From Chitinophaga pinensis (GTDB lineage: Bacteria > Bacteroidota > Bacteroidia > Chitinophagales > Chitinophagaceae): a stretch of DNA of 64,000 bases. Below the pieces are notes generated by a model. The model was not told where the DNA came from. It worked only from the letters and a program-made list of their open reading frames with translations, and did no database searches. Of the stretch, positions 51,630 through 61,300 are shown piece by piece (positions within the stretch are counted from its first letter, which is position 1; each line of letters starts with the position of its first letter). The position numbers and the translations under genes are program-made. The stretch spans positions 17,538 to 81,537 of the forward strand of contig CALQSB010000010.1 in assembly GCA_943333125.1 (NCBI GenBank). The letters are read 5' to 3'.

Positions 51630-52642
51630 TGATAAAAATTGCAGTAATCGGTGCCGGAAAAATGGGAATATCTCATCTCTCCATTTTAGGGGCACATCCC
51701 GATGTTGAAGTTGTAGGTGTAGCCGACACTTCAAAAATTGTAACTGATGTATTAGGTGAGTATTCGCCTTTTAAAACTTTTACAGATTATAAAAAAATGC
51801 TTGATACGATTAAGCCCGACGCTGTTTTCGTATCTGCTCCAACAAAATTTCACACTTCTATTGTACAGGAATTATTAGAGAAAGGCATTCATGTTTTTGT
51901 AGAGAAGCCATTTAGTTTAAATATAAATGATGGCGCTGCATTAGTTAAAATGGCCAAAGAAAAAGGGCTGATAAATCAAGTGGGATACCATAATAAATTC
52001 ATTGGCACTTTTGAGGAAGTGAAAAAAATTGTTTCTGGTGGATATCTTGGTGAGATCAATCACTTTTTAGGTGAAGCTTATGGCCCTGTTGTTATTCGTA
52101 AAAAACAAGACACCTGGCGTTCAAGTCCGAGCGAAGGTGGTGGCTGTCTGTTGGATTATGCATCTCATGTAATTGATTTGATTAATTATTTAGTTGCGCC
52201 AATATCAACTGTACATGGTGCTCTTTTAAAATCGTTTTTTTCTGATTCTGTAGAGGATGCAGTTTACTGTTTACTTGAAACAAAGAATAAAATTTCAGGC
52301 GTTTTATCTGTTAGCTGGAGCGAAGAAACTTATCGTAAAATGTCCACATCAATAACAATTAGTGGCCCCAATGGAAAAATAATTTCTGATGCAGTAGAAT
52401 TAAAAGTATATCTGAAAACAGATAATTGCCCTCCGGGATATAATAAAGGATGGAATACTAAATATGTTACAGACCTTACTCCTGAAGTAGATTTTTATCT
52501 TAGAGGTGAAGAGTATTCTGCACAGGTAGATTACTTTGTAAAGGCAGTTCAGGGGAAAGTTCCTAATGATAAAAATACTTTTGAAAGTGCATTATTAACA
52601 GATAATGTAATTGACATGATTAAAAACAAAAAAAATAATTAA
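51629..52642 (+). CDS. Gfo/Idh/MocA family oxidoreductase
   Basis: A 337-residue NAD(P)-dependent sugar oxidoreductase. The Rossmann motif is VIGAGKMGISHL (6-17), the catalytic-region motif is VFVEKPFSL (E-K-P), and a second domain follows with GGGCLLDYASHVIDLINYL. Members such as WbpB/WlbA oxidise the 3-position of UDP-sugars in diamino-sugar synthesis. Here it is coupled to DUF354 and lies 1 bp before the TIM-barrel gene and close to wecB, consistent with making an unusual nucleotide sugar. Confidence 0.9.
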   Translation: MIKIAVIGAGKMGISHLSILGAHPDVEVVGVADTSKIVTDVLGEYSPFKTFTDYKKMLDTIKPDAVFVSAPTKFHTSIVQELLEKGIHVFVEKPFSLNINDGAALVKMAKEKGLINQVGYHNKFIGTFEEVKKIVSGGYLGEINHFLGEAYGPVVIRKKQDTWRSSPSEGGGCLLDYASHVIDLINYLVAPISTVHGALLKSFFSDSVEDAVYCLLETKNKISGVLSVSWSEETYRKMSTSITISGPNGKIISDAVELKVYLKTDNCPPGYNKGWNTKYVTDLTPEVDFYLRGEEYSAQVDYFVKAVQGKVPNDKNTFESALLTDNVIDMIKNKKNN

Positions 52643-52643
52643 G

Positions 52644-53516
52644 ATGAATAGAATATTATATGGCGACAACCAGTTTTTTGCTGTGAATCATATTTCTGAT
52701 GAGAAGTCAAGGGCACAGTCAATCAGATTTAAAGAAGATAAAACAATTCTTGAAACCATTGACATTGCAAGAGATCTTGGTGCAGAAACATTCATGTGTA
52801 CCAGTCATGATCGCATTTACAATATTTGCGAAATGATAAGACAGGATCCGGAAAAATACAAAGACTTTTCAATCTATGCCTGCCTCCCCTATGCGCATAA
52901 ATATGCAAATGCTGTAACCGAACTTGGTATTATGGGAACAATTAAACAATACTTGCCTGGCAATTTTTTTGGTTCGATTTTTAAGGGAGGAATGGCAGTT
53001 GTTTCAAAAGATTATATTTCAATCATGGAACTTATGATTGATGCAGAAATGAAAATGTTTAAAAAAATAAATACGCCCATAATTTTCTTACAGAATAATA
53101 TTACTGATTTATTATTAGGACTTGGGATGAAAGATTTGTTGAAAGCATTTCATGATTATGTAAGAAAGAAATATAATGCAGAGGCCGGATTTATTACTAT
53201 GAATATGCCTCAGTTATTAACGGTATTAGAAAGTATAGGGATAGAAAACCCAATCATATGTTCATCCATCAACAAGGCTGGTTTTAGAATGTCTGGCGGA
53301 ATGGAATTGTATGAAAAAACATTAAGAGAAAAGAAATTAAGGGCAATAGCAATGCAGGTTTTGGGCGGAGGAGCCATACCAGCTAAAGAAGCAATCGAAT
53401 ACGTTTGTAATTTACCAAATGTAGAATCAATATTATTTGGTGCATCAACTAGGCAGAATATTTCACAAACTATTTCATTGATAAGAGAAGCAGATAGTAA
53501 AAGAAGCAAACAATAA
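52644..53516 (+). CDS. Putative TIM-barrel protein of unknown function
   Basis: A 290-residue soluble protein. Its alternating beta-alpha pattern ends in IAMQVLGGGAIPAKEAIEYV and VESILFGASTRQNISQTI, a phosphate-binding-loop-like pair reminiscent of aldo/keto-reductase or other TIM barrels. Near the N-terminus, MNRILYGDNQFFAVNHISDE is distinctive. I do not recognise a named family. It sits tightly between the Gfo/Idh/MocA gene (1 bp) and wecB (31 bp), so it probably acts in nucleotide-sugar synthesis or the same branch (inference). Confidence 0.6.
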   Translation: MNRILYGDNQFFAVNHISDEKSRAQSIRFKEDKTILETIDIARDLGAETFMCTSHDRIYNICEMIRQDPEKYKDFSIYACLPYAHKYANAVTELGIMGTIKQYLPGNFFGSIFKGGMAVVSKDYISIMELMIDAEMKMFKKINTPIIFLQNNITDLLLGLGMKDLLKAFHDYVRKKYNAEAGFITMNMPQLLTVLESIGIENPIICSSINKAGFRMSGGMELYEKTLREKKLRAIAMQVLGGGAIPAKEAIEYVCNLPNVESILFGASTRQNISQTISLIREADSKRSKQ

Positions 53517-53547
53517 AAGTCATTAAGTTTATTAAACTTATTTTATT

Positions 53548-54642
53548 ATGATTATTACCATAGTTGCAGGGGCTCGGCCTAATTTCATGAAAATTGCCCC
53601 AATAATAAAGGCTATAAAACAATCTGTTATTGCTGGAAATGATATCAAATACAGATTGGTACATACTGGTCAACATTACGATAAAGCAATGAGTGGTGGT
53701 TTTTTTGAACAGTTGGGAATACCCAACCCTGATTCGAATCTGGAATGTGGTGGTGGTTCACAAGCTGAGCAAACTGCAGCCATTATGATTAAGTTTGAGA
53801 ATGAATTAACGGCATTCAGACCTGATGTAGTTTTGGTGGTGGGTGATGTGACTTCCACAATGGCATGTGCAATTACTGCAAAAAAATTATGTATTGATGT
53901 TGTGCATGTAGAGGCAGGAATAAGATCAGGAGACATGACAATGCCTGAAGAAATCAACAGGATAGTAACTGATTCAATTTGTGATCATTTTTTTACTACA
54001 AGTGAAATAGCGAATAGGAATTTACTTTCTTTACAGGTGGCAAAAGAAAAAATTCATTTTGTTGGAAATACTATGATAGATACGCTTTACAGCAACTTGG
54101 ATAAAATAAAAAAACCTGATTTTTTTGAACCTAATAAAATTTTAGAGAAAAATTATTTTATATTAACATTACACCGTCCATCTAATGTGGATGATCCAAA
54201 TAAACTTAAATCAATTCTGGATTCAGTAATTGAATCCACTTCTCCTCTTCCGATAATTTTCCCTGTTCACCCGAGAACGAAACAAATTCTGGATAAGCTT
54301 GACACAAAATACAAATCGCTTTTACTTATAGATCCTCAGGGTTATCTTGAATTTATTTATATGATAAAAAACTGCAAAGGAATTATTACTGATTCTGGTG
54401 GAATTACAGAAGAAGCGACTGTACTAAATATACCTTGTCTCACATTAAGAAATTCTACTGAGCGGCCAGAGACCATTACTCAAGGTACAAATGAACTTAT
54501 TGGTGATGATCTGCCTAAGTTGAAATCATCACTTAAAATAATTATGAATGATGATTGGAAGAAAGGAACTATTCCAGATTTATGGGATGGAAAAACTTCG
54601 GTTCGAATTGTAAATATTCTAGAAAAATTGTACAATCAATAA
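53548..54642 (+). CDS. wecB: UDP-N-acetylglucosamine 2-epimerase (non-hydrolysing)
   Basis: A 364-residue enzyme of the WecB/MnaA family, interconverting UDP-GlcNAc and UDP-ManNAc in the cytoplasm. Diagnostic segments are AGARPNFMKIAPI (7-19), VHTGQHYDKAMSG, VHVEAGIRSGDMTMPEEINR, FILTLHRPSNVDDP and IITDSGGITEEATVLNIPC with the following TLRNSTERPETI. Related family members act on UDP-2,3-diacetamido sugars, so the precise substrate could be such a derivative given the adjacent Gfo/Idh/MocA gene. Confidence 0.93.
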   Translation: MIITIVAGARPNFMKIAPIIKAIKQSVIAGNDIKYRLVHTGQHYDKAMSGGFFEQLGIPNPDSNLECGGGSQAEQTAAIMIKFENELTAFRPDVVLVVGDVTSTMACAITAKKLCIDVVHVEAGIRSGDMTMPEEINRIVTDSICDHFFTTSEIANRNLLSLQVAKEKIHFVGNTMIDTLYSNLDKIKKPDFFEPNKILEKNYFILTLHRPSNVDDPNKLKSILDSVIESTSPLPIIFPVHPRTKQILDKLDTKYKSLLLIDPQGYLEFIYMIKNCKGIITDSGGITEEATVLNIPCLTLRNSTERPETITQGTNELIGDDLPKLKSSLKIIMNDDWKKGTIPDLWDGKTSVRIVNILEKLYNQ

Positions 54643-54660
54643 TTAATTTATTTTACAGAT

Positions 54661-56052
54661 ATGAATAATCAATTCAAACGATACTTGCAGATTAATCTTA
54701 TTTTTCTTGATCTGTTAATTTTGAATTTAAGTTTTTATTTACCGAAATGGATTGTTATTGGTAAAATAGAAACGAGCTATACCTCTGCTTATTTCTCATT
54801 TTTATTCTTTTCAAATGTTATTTGGTTAGTACTCTCATTTGTTTGTGGAAATTATACAGAAAAAATAATTCTCCAGTTTGAATTTTTTACTAAAAGAACG
54901 ATTCAGGTATATATTTTATGGATTATTTTTTTATTTACTTATCTTTTTTTCTCAAGAGAGGTAATTGTATCAAGATTATTTATTGTTTTTTTTATTATTT
55001 TATTTTCTGTTGGTCTCTTTATAAACAAGTTTTTATATGTTGGTATTAGAAATTATTTCCGCAAACGTGATAAATTAATTAACAATGTAATTATTCTGGG
55101 ATACAATGATACCGCTGTAAAGCTGGCTTCTTATTTTGAACAAGAATCAATTAATACAAATTTGCTTGGTTATGTTGAAGACGAAGATAAAATTACCGAA
55201 TTAACTCACTATCCTGTTTTGTCAAATATTAAAAATGTGCTACAAGTAGCCAGAGATTATGATGTACAGGAAATTTATTCCACAATAACACCAGAGCAAA
55301 ATGAATATATTTATGAATTAATGAATTACGCGGAGAATGAATGCATAAGATTTAAGGTGGTGCCTAATTTGTCCGTTTTTTTCAGTAAACCTGTTATTGT
55401 AGACTTTATTAGAGATTTACCTATTTTATCTTTAAGAAATGAGCCATTGGAAGATGTTGGAAACAGATTGAAAAAAAGATTTCTTGACGTAATTGTCAGT
55501 TTATTTGTTGTTATATTGGTTTTGTCATGGTTAATACCAATAATAGGTCTACTTATCTTTATTGAGTCTCCTGGCCCTATTTTCTTTATTCAAAGAAGAA
55601 CAGGAAAAAATAACAGGCCATTTAACTGTTTTAAATTCAGAAGTATGAAACCTGATTTGGGAGCTGAATTTAAACAAGCTACAAAAAATGATAATAGAGT
55701 AACTCGAATTGGCAGATTTATCAGAAAAACCAGTATTGACGAATTCCCGCAATTTATAAATGTGTTAAAGGGCGAAATGAGTTTGGTAGGACCAAGACCA
55801 CATCCATTGAAAATGACAACAGATCTTTCTCAAGTTGTAAAACAGTATATGGTTCGACATTTTTCAAAGCCAGGCATAACAGGATGGGCTCAAATTCATG
55901 GTTTTAGAGGCGAAATAAAAGAGCCTAAACAAATTAAATTAAGAGTTCAGTATGATTTATGGTATAATGAAAATTGGACTGTATGGTTAGATATAAGGAT
56001 ATTGTTTTTAACTGTGTATACAATTTTTAGAGGCGATAAAAATGCATATTAA
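54661..56052 (+). CDS. Undecaprenyl-phosphate sugar phosphotransferase (WcaJ/WbaP type)
   Basis: A 463-residue polyisoprenyl-phosphate hexose-1-phosphate transferase. The N-terminal part has four to five membrane helices. A CoA-binding-like Rossmann region follows (NNVIILGYNDTAVKLASYF), and the catalytic bacterial sugar transferase domain covers about 270-463. Within it are KKRFLDVIVSLFVVILVL, FFIQRRTGKNNRPFNCFKFR, TSIDEFPQFINVLKGEMSLVG-type motifs and the PRPHP segment. It starts the repeat unit by transferring sugar-1-phosphate to undecaprenyl phosphate. Confidence 0.94.
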   Translation: MNNQFKRYLQINLIFLDLLILNLSFYLPKWIVIGKIETSYTSAYFSFLFFSNVIWLVLSFVCGNYTEKIILQFEFFTKRTIQVYILWIIFLFTYLFFSREVIVSRLFIVFFIILFSVGLFINKFLYVGIRNYFRKRDKLINNVIILGYNDTAVKLASYFEQESINTNLLGYVEDEDKITELTHYPVLSNIKNVLQVARDYDVQEIYSTITPEQNEYIYELMNYAENECIRFKVVPNLSVFFSKPVIVDFIRDLPILSLRNEPLEDVGNRLKKRFLDVIVSLFVVILVLSWLIPIIGLLIFIESPGPIFFIQRRTGKNNRPFNCFKFRSMKPDLGAEFKQATKNDNRVTRIGRFIRKTSIDEFPQFINVLKGEMSLVGPRPHPLKMTTDLSQVVKQYMVRHFSKPGITGWAQIHGFRGEIKEPKQIKLRVQYDLWYNENWTVWLDIRILFLTVYTIFRGDKNAY

Positions 56053-56078
56053 TTGCTAATTACTCAAAAAATTAATCA

Positions 56079-57185
56079 ATGAATTTATTCAACTCTAAAT
56101 ATATTCTTAGCAATAAGAGACATGGCTGGATTGATTATGACAGAGGAATCAGTATAATATTAGTAACCTATCGTCATTGTTATGAAAGTATGGAAAAATC
56201 AGGATTGGATTTAAAGTCTTATCCCTGGTTAGAGTATATAAATGTATTTTTTTTTGGATTCAGAATGCCTTTATTTTTCATAGCATCAGGAATGTTTATT
56301 TCAGGGAGCATGAGTAAAAGAGGGATTGGGTCTTATATTCAAAATCGTGTACAAAGTATTTTATATCCTATGTTAGTATGGGGAGTTATTCAAATATCGC
56401 TGCAATTATTATTTTCAAATTATACTAATTCTAAAAACGACATCAATTATTATTATTATGTTTATTTAATAACAGACCCTCGCGTAACAGGTCAGTTTTG
56501 GTATCTTAATGCATTGTTTTTTGTTGGGGTTATTTATGCGATATTAAAAGTTAAATTGAGATTTACTGTTTGGTATCAATTATTTCTCGGTATATTTTTT
56601 TATGTTTTATGTGGGTATATAAATAGTCAATCAATTAATTTGGGAGCTATAAATGATATATTGAAATATTATTTATTTTTTGCTGTCGGGGATGCTATTT
56701 CTGGATTTATGCTCAATGATAAAACTGCAGATTTATTTACTTCACGGAAAGTTGTTATTCCATTAGTAATTTCTTTTTTTGTAATCCAATATATTTTTAC
56801 GGAAATAAATCTTAAAAATGGGAGCAATTATCATGTAGAGAATGGTATTCCGTTATTTTTTCTGTTGGTCGCAATTGTTGGTTGTGCAATGTCTATTTCG
56901 GTTTCCTTTTCTTTAAAAAAGCATCAAAAATTAAATTTTTTAAGAGTAGTTGGATACAATTCTGTGCATATTTATTGTTTACAAATAATTGTAATGTCTC
57001 TGGCAAGGCAATTTTATATGAATATTTTGAAGTTGCAAAATGTACCATTTCTTGCACTTCTGATTTTGACGACCGGAATCTTATTGCCAATGGTTATCTA
57101 TAATATCTGTTTAAGACTAAATGCCTGGTGGTTATTTACATTGAAGAAACCAGTAGAAGAGATTGAAGTGATTTTTAAAAAATGA
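56079..57185 (+). CDS. Acyltransferase family 3 membrane protein
   Basis: A 368-residue protein with ten or so hydrophobic segments and the acyltransferase-3 N-terminal motif DYDRGISIILVTYRHCYESM. The histidine after the first helix is the presumed catalytic residue, and FFFGFRMPLFFIASGMF and GQFWYLNALFFVGVIY follow. Such proteins O-acetylate or O-succinylate surface sugars. Together with the MBOAT/SGNH pair it suggests that the polymer is acylated at more than one site. It follows the priming transferase by 26 bp. Confidence 0.88.
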   Translation: MNLFNSKYILSNKRHGWIDYDRGISIILVTYRHCYESMEKSGLDLKSYPWLEYINVFFFGFRMPLFFIASGMFISGSMSKRGIGSYIQNRVQSILYPMLVWGVIQISLQLLFSNYTNSKNDINYYYYVYLITDPRVTGQFWYLNALFFVGVIYAILKVKLRFTVWYQLFLGIFFYVLCGYINSQSINLGAINDILKYYLFFAVGDAISGFMLNDKTADLFTSRKVVIPLVISFFVIQYIFTEINLKNGSNYHVENGIPLFFLLVAIVGCAMSISVSFSLKKHQKLNFLRVVGYNSVHIYCLQIIVMSLARQFYMNILKLQNVPFLALLILTTGILLPMVIYNICLRLNAWWLFTLKKPVEEIEVIFKK

Positions 57186-57227
57186 TTTTTTAGTAATAGG
57201 GTATTTATTTATAATTAAATTAATTCT

Positions 57228-58175
57228 ATGTTTTCTGTAGTTATTCCTTTATTTAATAAAGCCAGTACTATAATTTTTTCAATAGAATCAATTCTTGCCC
57301 AATCCTTTTCAGATTATGAGATAATTATTATAAATGATGGTTCAAATGATAATAGTGTTGAATTAATTAATAATCGTTTCTCTGACAATAGGTTAAGAAT
57401 TTACAATCAAGAAAATCAAGGAGTTAGTTCTGCTAGAAACCGGGGAGTGTCGGAGAGTAAATTTGATTACATTGCTTTTTTAGATGGGGATGATGAATGG
57501 TTGCCAGACTATTTAAAGAAAATTAAAGAATCTATTGATAGATTTCCAGCTAATGGAATGTATTGTTGTGCAGGATTCATTCAGAAAAACAATAAAGAAA
57601 AGGTCATTCGAAATTTAAAAAAAAATGAAAATAAGATTAGCGAAATCAATGTATTTGATAACCCATATATCTATTTACATACTAGTTCAATAGTTGTCGT
57701 TAAATCAGTTTTTTTAGAATCAGGAGAATTCCCCGTCGATTTAAAATCAAATGAAGATATTGCATGTTTTTTTTCAATTTCTTTATTTACAAATGTCGTT
57801 TTTTGTGGTTATCCACTTAGTATTTATAAACTTGGTTTTTCTAATCATTTGTCAAAAGTTATACATTACGAAATCCCGTTTAATTTGGTAAAAAGAATTA
57901 ATTATGTTCATAAAAAATGGTTAACTACAAATAAGGGTAATCGCAAGTATGTTTTATTTACAAAATACGAAATCAGAAATGATATATTTAAATTTATAAA
58001 ATCAAATAGATTTGATTCTGTTCTTTATATAAATGACAATATATCGAATGAAATAATTGATTTGTTTTATTTTAATGAATTTTATTTTTTTAAATTTAAA
58101 AAAATAAAATATTTTTCTTTATTTTATATTATTTGCACAAAATTAATTTGGAAGTTGAGTAGATTCTTTTATTAG
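57228..58175 (+). CDS. Glycosyltransferase family 2 (GT-A)
   Basis: A 315-residue GT2 enzyme. It has the N-terminal FSVVIPLFNKASTIIFSIES, IIINDGSNDNSVELI with the first aspartates, SSARNRGVSESKFDYIAF and the D-x-D-like LDGDDEWLPDYL for metal and nucleotide-sugar binding. The C-terminal 120 residues are unusually AT-rich, basic and aromatic. It is the last gene of the polysaccharide locus. Its TAG stop lies inside the 5' arm of a perfect 38-bp palindrome. Confidence 0.92.
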   Translation: MFSVVIPLFNKASTIIFSIESILAQSFSDYEIIIINDGSNDNSVELINNRFSDNRLRIYNQENQGVSSARNRGVSESKFDYIAFLDGDDEWLPDYLKKIKESIDRFPANGMYCCAGFIQKNNKEKVIRNLKKNENKISEINVFDNPYIYLHTSSIVVVKSVFLESGEFPVDLKSNEDIACFFSISLFTNVVFCGYPLSIYKLGFSNHLSKVIHYEIPFNLVKRINYVHKKWLTTNKGNRKYVLFTKYEIRNDIFKFIKSNRFDSVLYINDNISNEIIDLFYFNEFYFFKFKKIKYFSLFYIICTKLIWKLSRFFY

Positions 58176-58208
58176 TTGTACAACTAATAAAAGAATCTGT
58201 TTTTATTT
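58161..58208 (+). terminator. Perfect 38-bp palindrome and T-rich tail overlapping GT2 stop codon
   Basis: Positions 58161-58198 are a perfect 19+19 palindrome centred at 58179/58180, followed by GTTTTTATTT. As RNA it would form a 17-bp stem with a 4-nt loop. The final codons and stop of the GT2 gene are part of the 5' arm. Confidence 0.75.
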
Positions 58209-58247
58209 AATTACGTTGAATAATAAAGTATAATTTAATCTTCATTT

Positions 58248-58288
58248 AAAAATAATCCCGATTACTTAAAGCAATCGGGATTATTTTT
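58248..58288. terminator. Bidirectional terminator between polysaccharide locus and SprB-repeat gene
   Basis: A 16-bp perfect stem AAAAATAATCCCGATT / AATCGGGATTATTTTT with a 9-nt loop. A-run and T-run edges let it work on both strands, for the GT2 end (plus) and the giant secreted protein gene (minus). Confidence 0.9.
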
Positions 58289-58331
58289 AAACTTGTAAAT
58301 TTATTAAATCCTAAATTCAATTCATAACTTA

Positions 58332-61300
58332 TTATAATTTTATTATTTTCTGAATTGATTTAGTATTACCCTGCATAACCCTTACAAAATATGACCCAGC
58401 TATAAAGTTCTGACCGAATGAATAAGTGTTATTTATTGAACCACTAGACTGATAAACTTTCCTGCCATACAAATCCATTACTTCTATATTGACATCTTCC
58501 TGAGAGTCGCTATTGATTTTTAAATTAAAGTAGGCATTTGAAGGATTAGGATAAGTGTTTATGGTAATTATAGGGTTAATATTATAAGAGCATCGCTGTC
58601 TTCCATTCTCAATAATTACAGTTAAGACGGCTGTGCTATTGTTTGCATCTTTTACTGTTATATGATAAGTGCCCGATCTAAGATTATTAAAAATATTATT
58701 GGCACTGAATGTACTGTTTTCAATAGCGAAGGTATAAGGAGCTCTTCCTCCTGCTGCTCTTACTTCTATTGATCCGTCGTTTCCATTAATGCAAGTAACA
58801 TTAGTTTTTGAAAATAAACTGACAATTAAACCAGATGTTGTTGATTGAGTTACAGTGAAATTAGTAGATCTCATACATCCATTCAAATCTACTACAACAA
58901 CATTATGAATTCCGGCATCTATAGAGGTAAAGATGGCTTCACTTTGTGAAGTGCCTCCATCTAGGCTGTATAAATAGGAACCAGTTCCACCATTTGCAAT
59001 AATCGTTACTGTTGTTGTACCTCCTATTGTGTAAATGTTATTTGCAACATTTACAGAAATTGATATCTCAATAGGTTGTGTAATTAATATCGTTTCATTT
59101 GCAGAATTTCCCGCAGCATCAGATACAGTGAATGTATGTTCACCTGCAGCAGTTGTGAAAATTCCTAGTCCTGAGTATGGAGGAGTTCCTCCTGATGCAG
59201 TTACTCTTACTGTTGTTGTTCCGCCATTGCAGGCTATTTCTCCAGCAATTGCCGTAACGACTAATCTTCCGGTTGCAGGAGGCTGTGAAATCGTCTTTAT
59301 TCTATTTAATATACAGCCATTTCTGTCCTTAATAGTTATGGTATGTCGTCCTGCAATTACACTATTAAACACATTTGAACTTTGAAATGCACTATTATCT
59401 ATACTATAAGTATAAGGAGATGAGCCACCAGATGCATTTACTGTTAACGATGTAGTTCCTCCATTAACCGTAATTGCTCCCCCTACAGAAATTGTCGCAG
59501 TAATAGCAGTAGGTTGGGTAATCGTTATTGTTGAAGAACTTGTTAAATTATTGGCATCTGTAACCGTATAAGTATAAGTGCCAGCAAAAACACTGAAACT
59601 ACCTGTGCCTGAATATGGTGCAGTTCCACCTGTTGCAGTAACCGTAACAGATGCAGAACCTCCAAAACATGAAATTAATCCAGCTGTAACATTTGCGGCA
59701 AAAGGTTGCGGTTGTAAAATGTTTATTGAACTAGATTTAATACACCCGTTTACATCTTTTACGTTGATGGTATAATTACCTGCAACAACTCCATTAAAAA
59801 TATTAGAAGTTTGGTATGTTCCATTATTCAGTCTAAAAGTATAAGGACTTGTACCACCAGAGGCGGAAATCGTTATTGAAGTAGTGCCACCTGCAGAAGT
59901 AATTATTCCTGAAGCAGCAGTTGAGTTTAATGATAAAGGCTGTGTGATATTTACTGACGTGCTTGCAGTTGCTCCTGCAGCATCTCTTACCGTGTAAGAA
60001 TAGCTTCCTGCATTAACGCTGAAAGAGCCTATTCCTGTGTAAGGAGGTATTCCACCAGAAGCAGTAACCGTAACAGTAGTAGACATGCCATTGCATAAAA
60101 TAGAACCAAAAGTAGAGCTTGCATTTAAAGTGGAAGATGTTGGCTGAGTAATAGTAATACTGATTGTTTTGGAACAACCGTTAGCATCTTTTACAATAAC
60201 ATTGTGAATTCCTGCAAGTACACCATTAAAAACTCCAGAGGCCTGAAATGTACCATTGTCTAATTTATAAGTAAGTACACCCGTTCCTCCAGAAGCTGTT
60301 GTGGTTAAAGTGGTACTTCCTCCATTAGTTAAAATGGAGCCAGAACTAAGGGTAGCATTTATTAATGCAGGTTGAGAAATTGTAATAGAAGTAGTGCTTG
60401 TCGATCCTGCAGCATCTCTAACTGTATAATTGCTAGTTCCAGCAACTACACTAAAACTGCCTGTGCCAGTGTATGGAGCGACTCCTCCTGTTGCAGTAAC
60501 GGTTACGGTAGTTGTAGCGCCATTACAAGTTATAGCACCGGCAGTAGATGAAGCTGATAAAGTACTTACTACAGGTGCATTAATCAAAAAACTTTTAGTA
60601 ACAATACATCCGTTTATATCTTTTACATTAACATTATGATTGCCAGCAGCAACAGCAGCAAATGTATTTGATGTTTGGTAAACACCCCCATCTAAGCTAT
60701 ACTGGTAGGTTGTTCCAGTTCCGCCTGTTGCAGAAACTTGAATGCTAGTAGTGCCTCCAACAGTAGCGATGGTGCCAGAAGCAACTGTAACTGAAATTAT
60801 TAAAGGTTGATTTATCGTCATTGTTACGGTATCTTTAGCTCCAGTTGCATCAGAAACAATATAAGAATGTAGTCCTGCACTTGCAGTAAAATTTCCAGTT
60901 CCTGTATAGGGTGATGTACCTCCTGTTGCAGATACTGTAACGGTAGAACTTCCACCATTGCAGGTTATCGCAGTAAATGTAGCAATAGCATTAAGAATTA
61001 CAGCTAAGGGCTGATTAATGGTAATGCTGGTTATTTTCGTGCAACCATTTGCGTCTTTTACAGTTACACTATGAGCTCCTGCAAGAACTGAATTAAATAT
61101 ACCTGAGGCTTGATAAGCTCCATTATCTAATTGATAACTAAGTGTGCCAGTACCTCCGGAAGCAGTTGTAGTTATTGTTGTACTACCTCCATATACTGGA
61201 ATTGTGCCAGCACTTAGTGATGCACTTATTATTGAAGGTTGAGAGATAGTAAGTGTAACGGTATCTCTAGCTCCAAAAGCATCAGAAACAATGAATGAAC

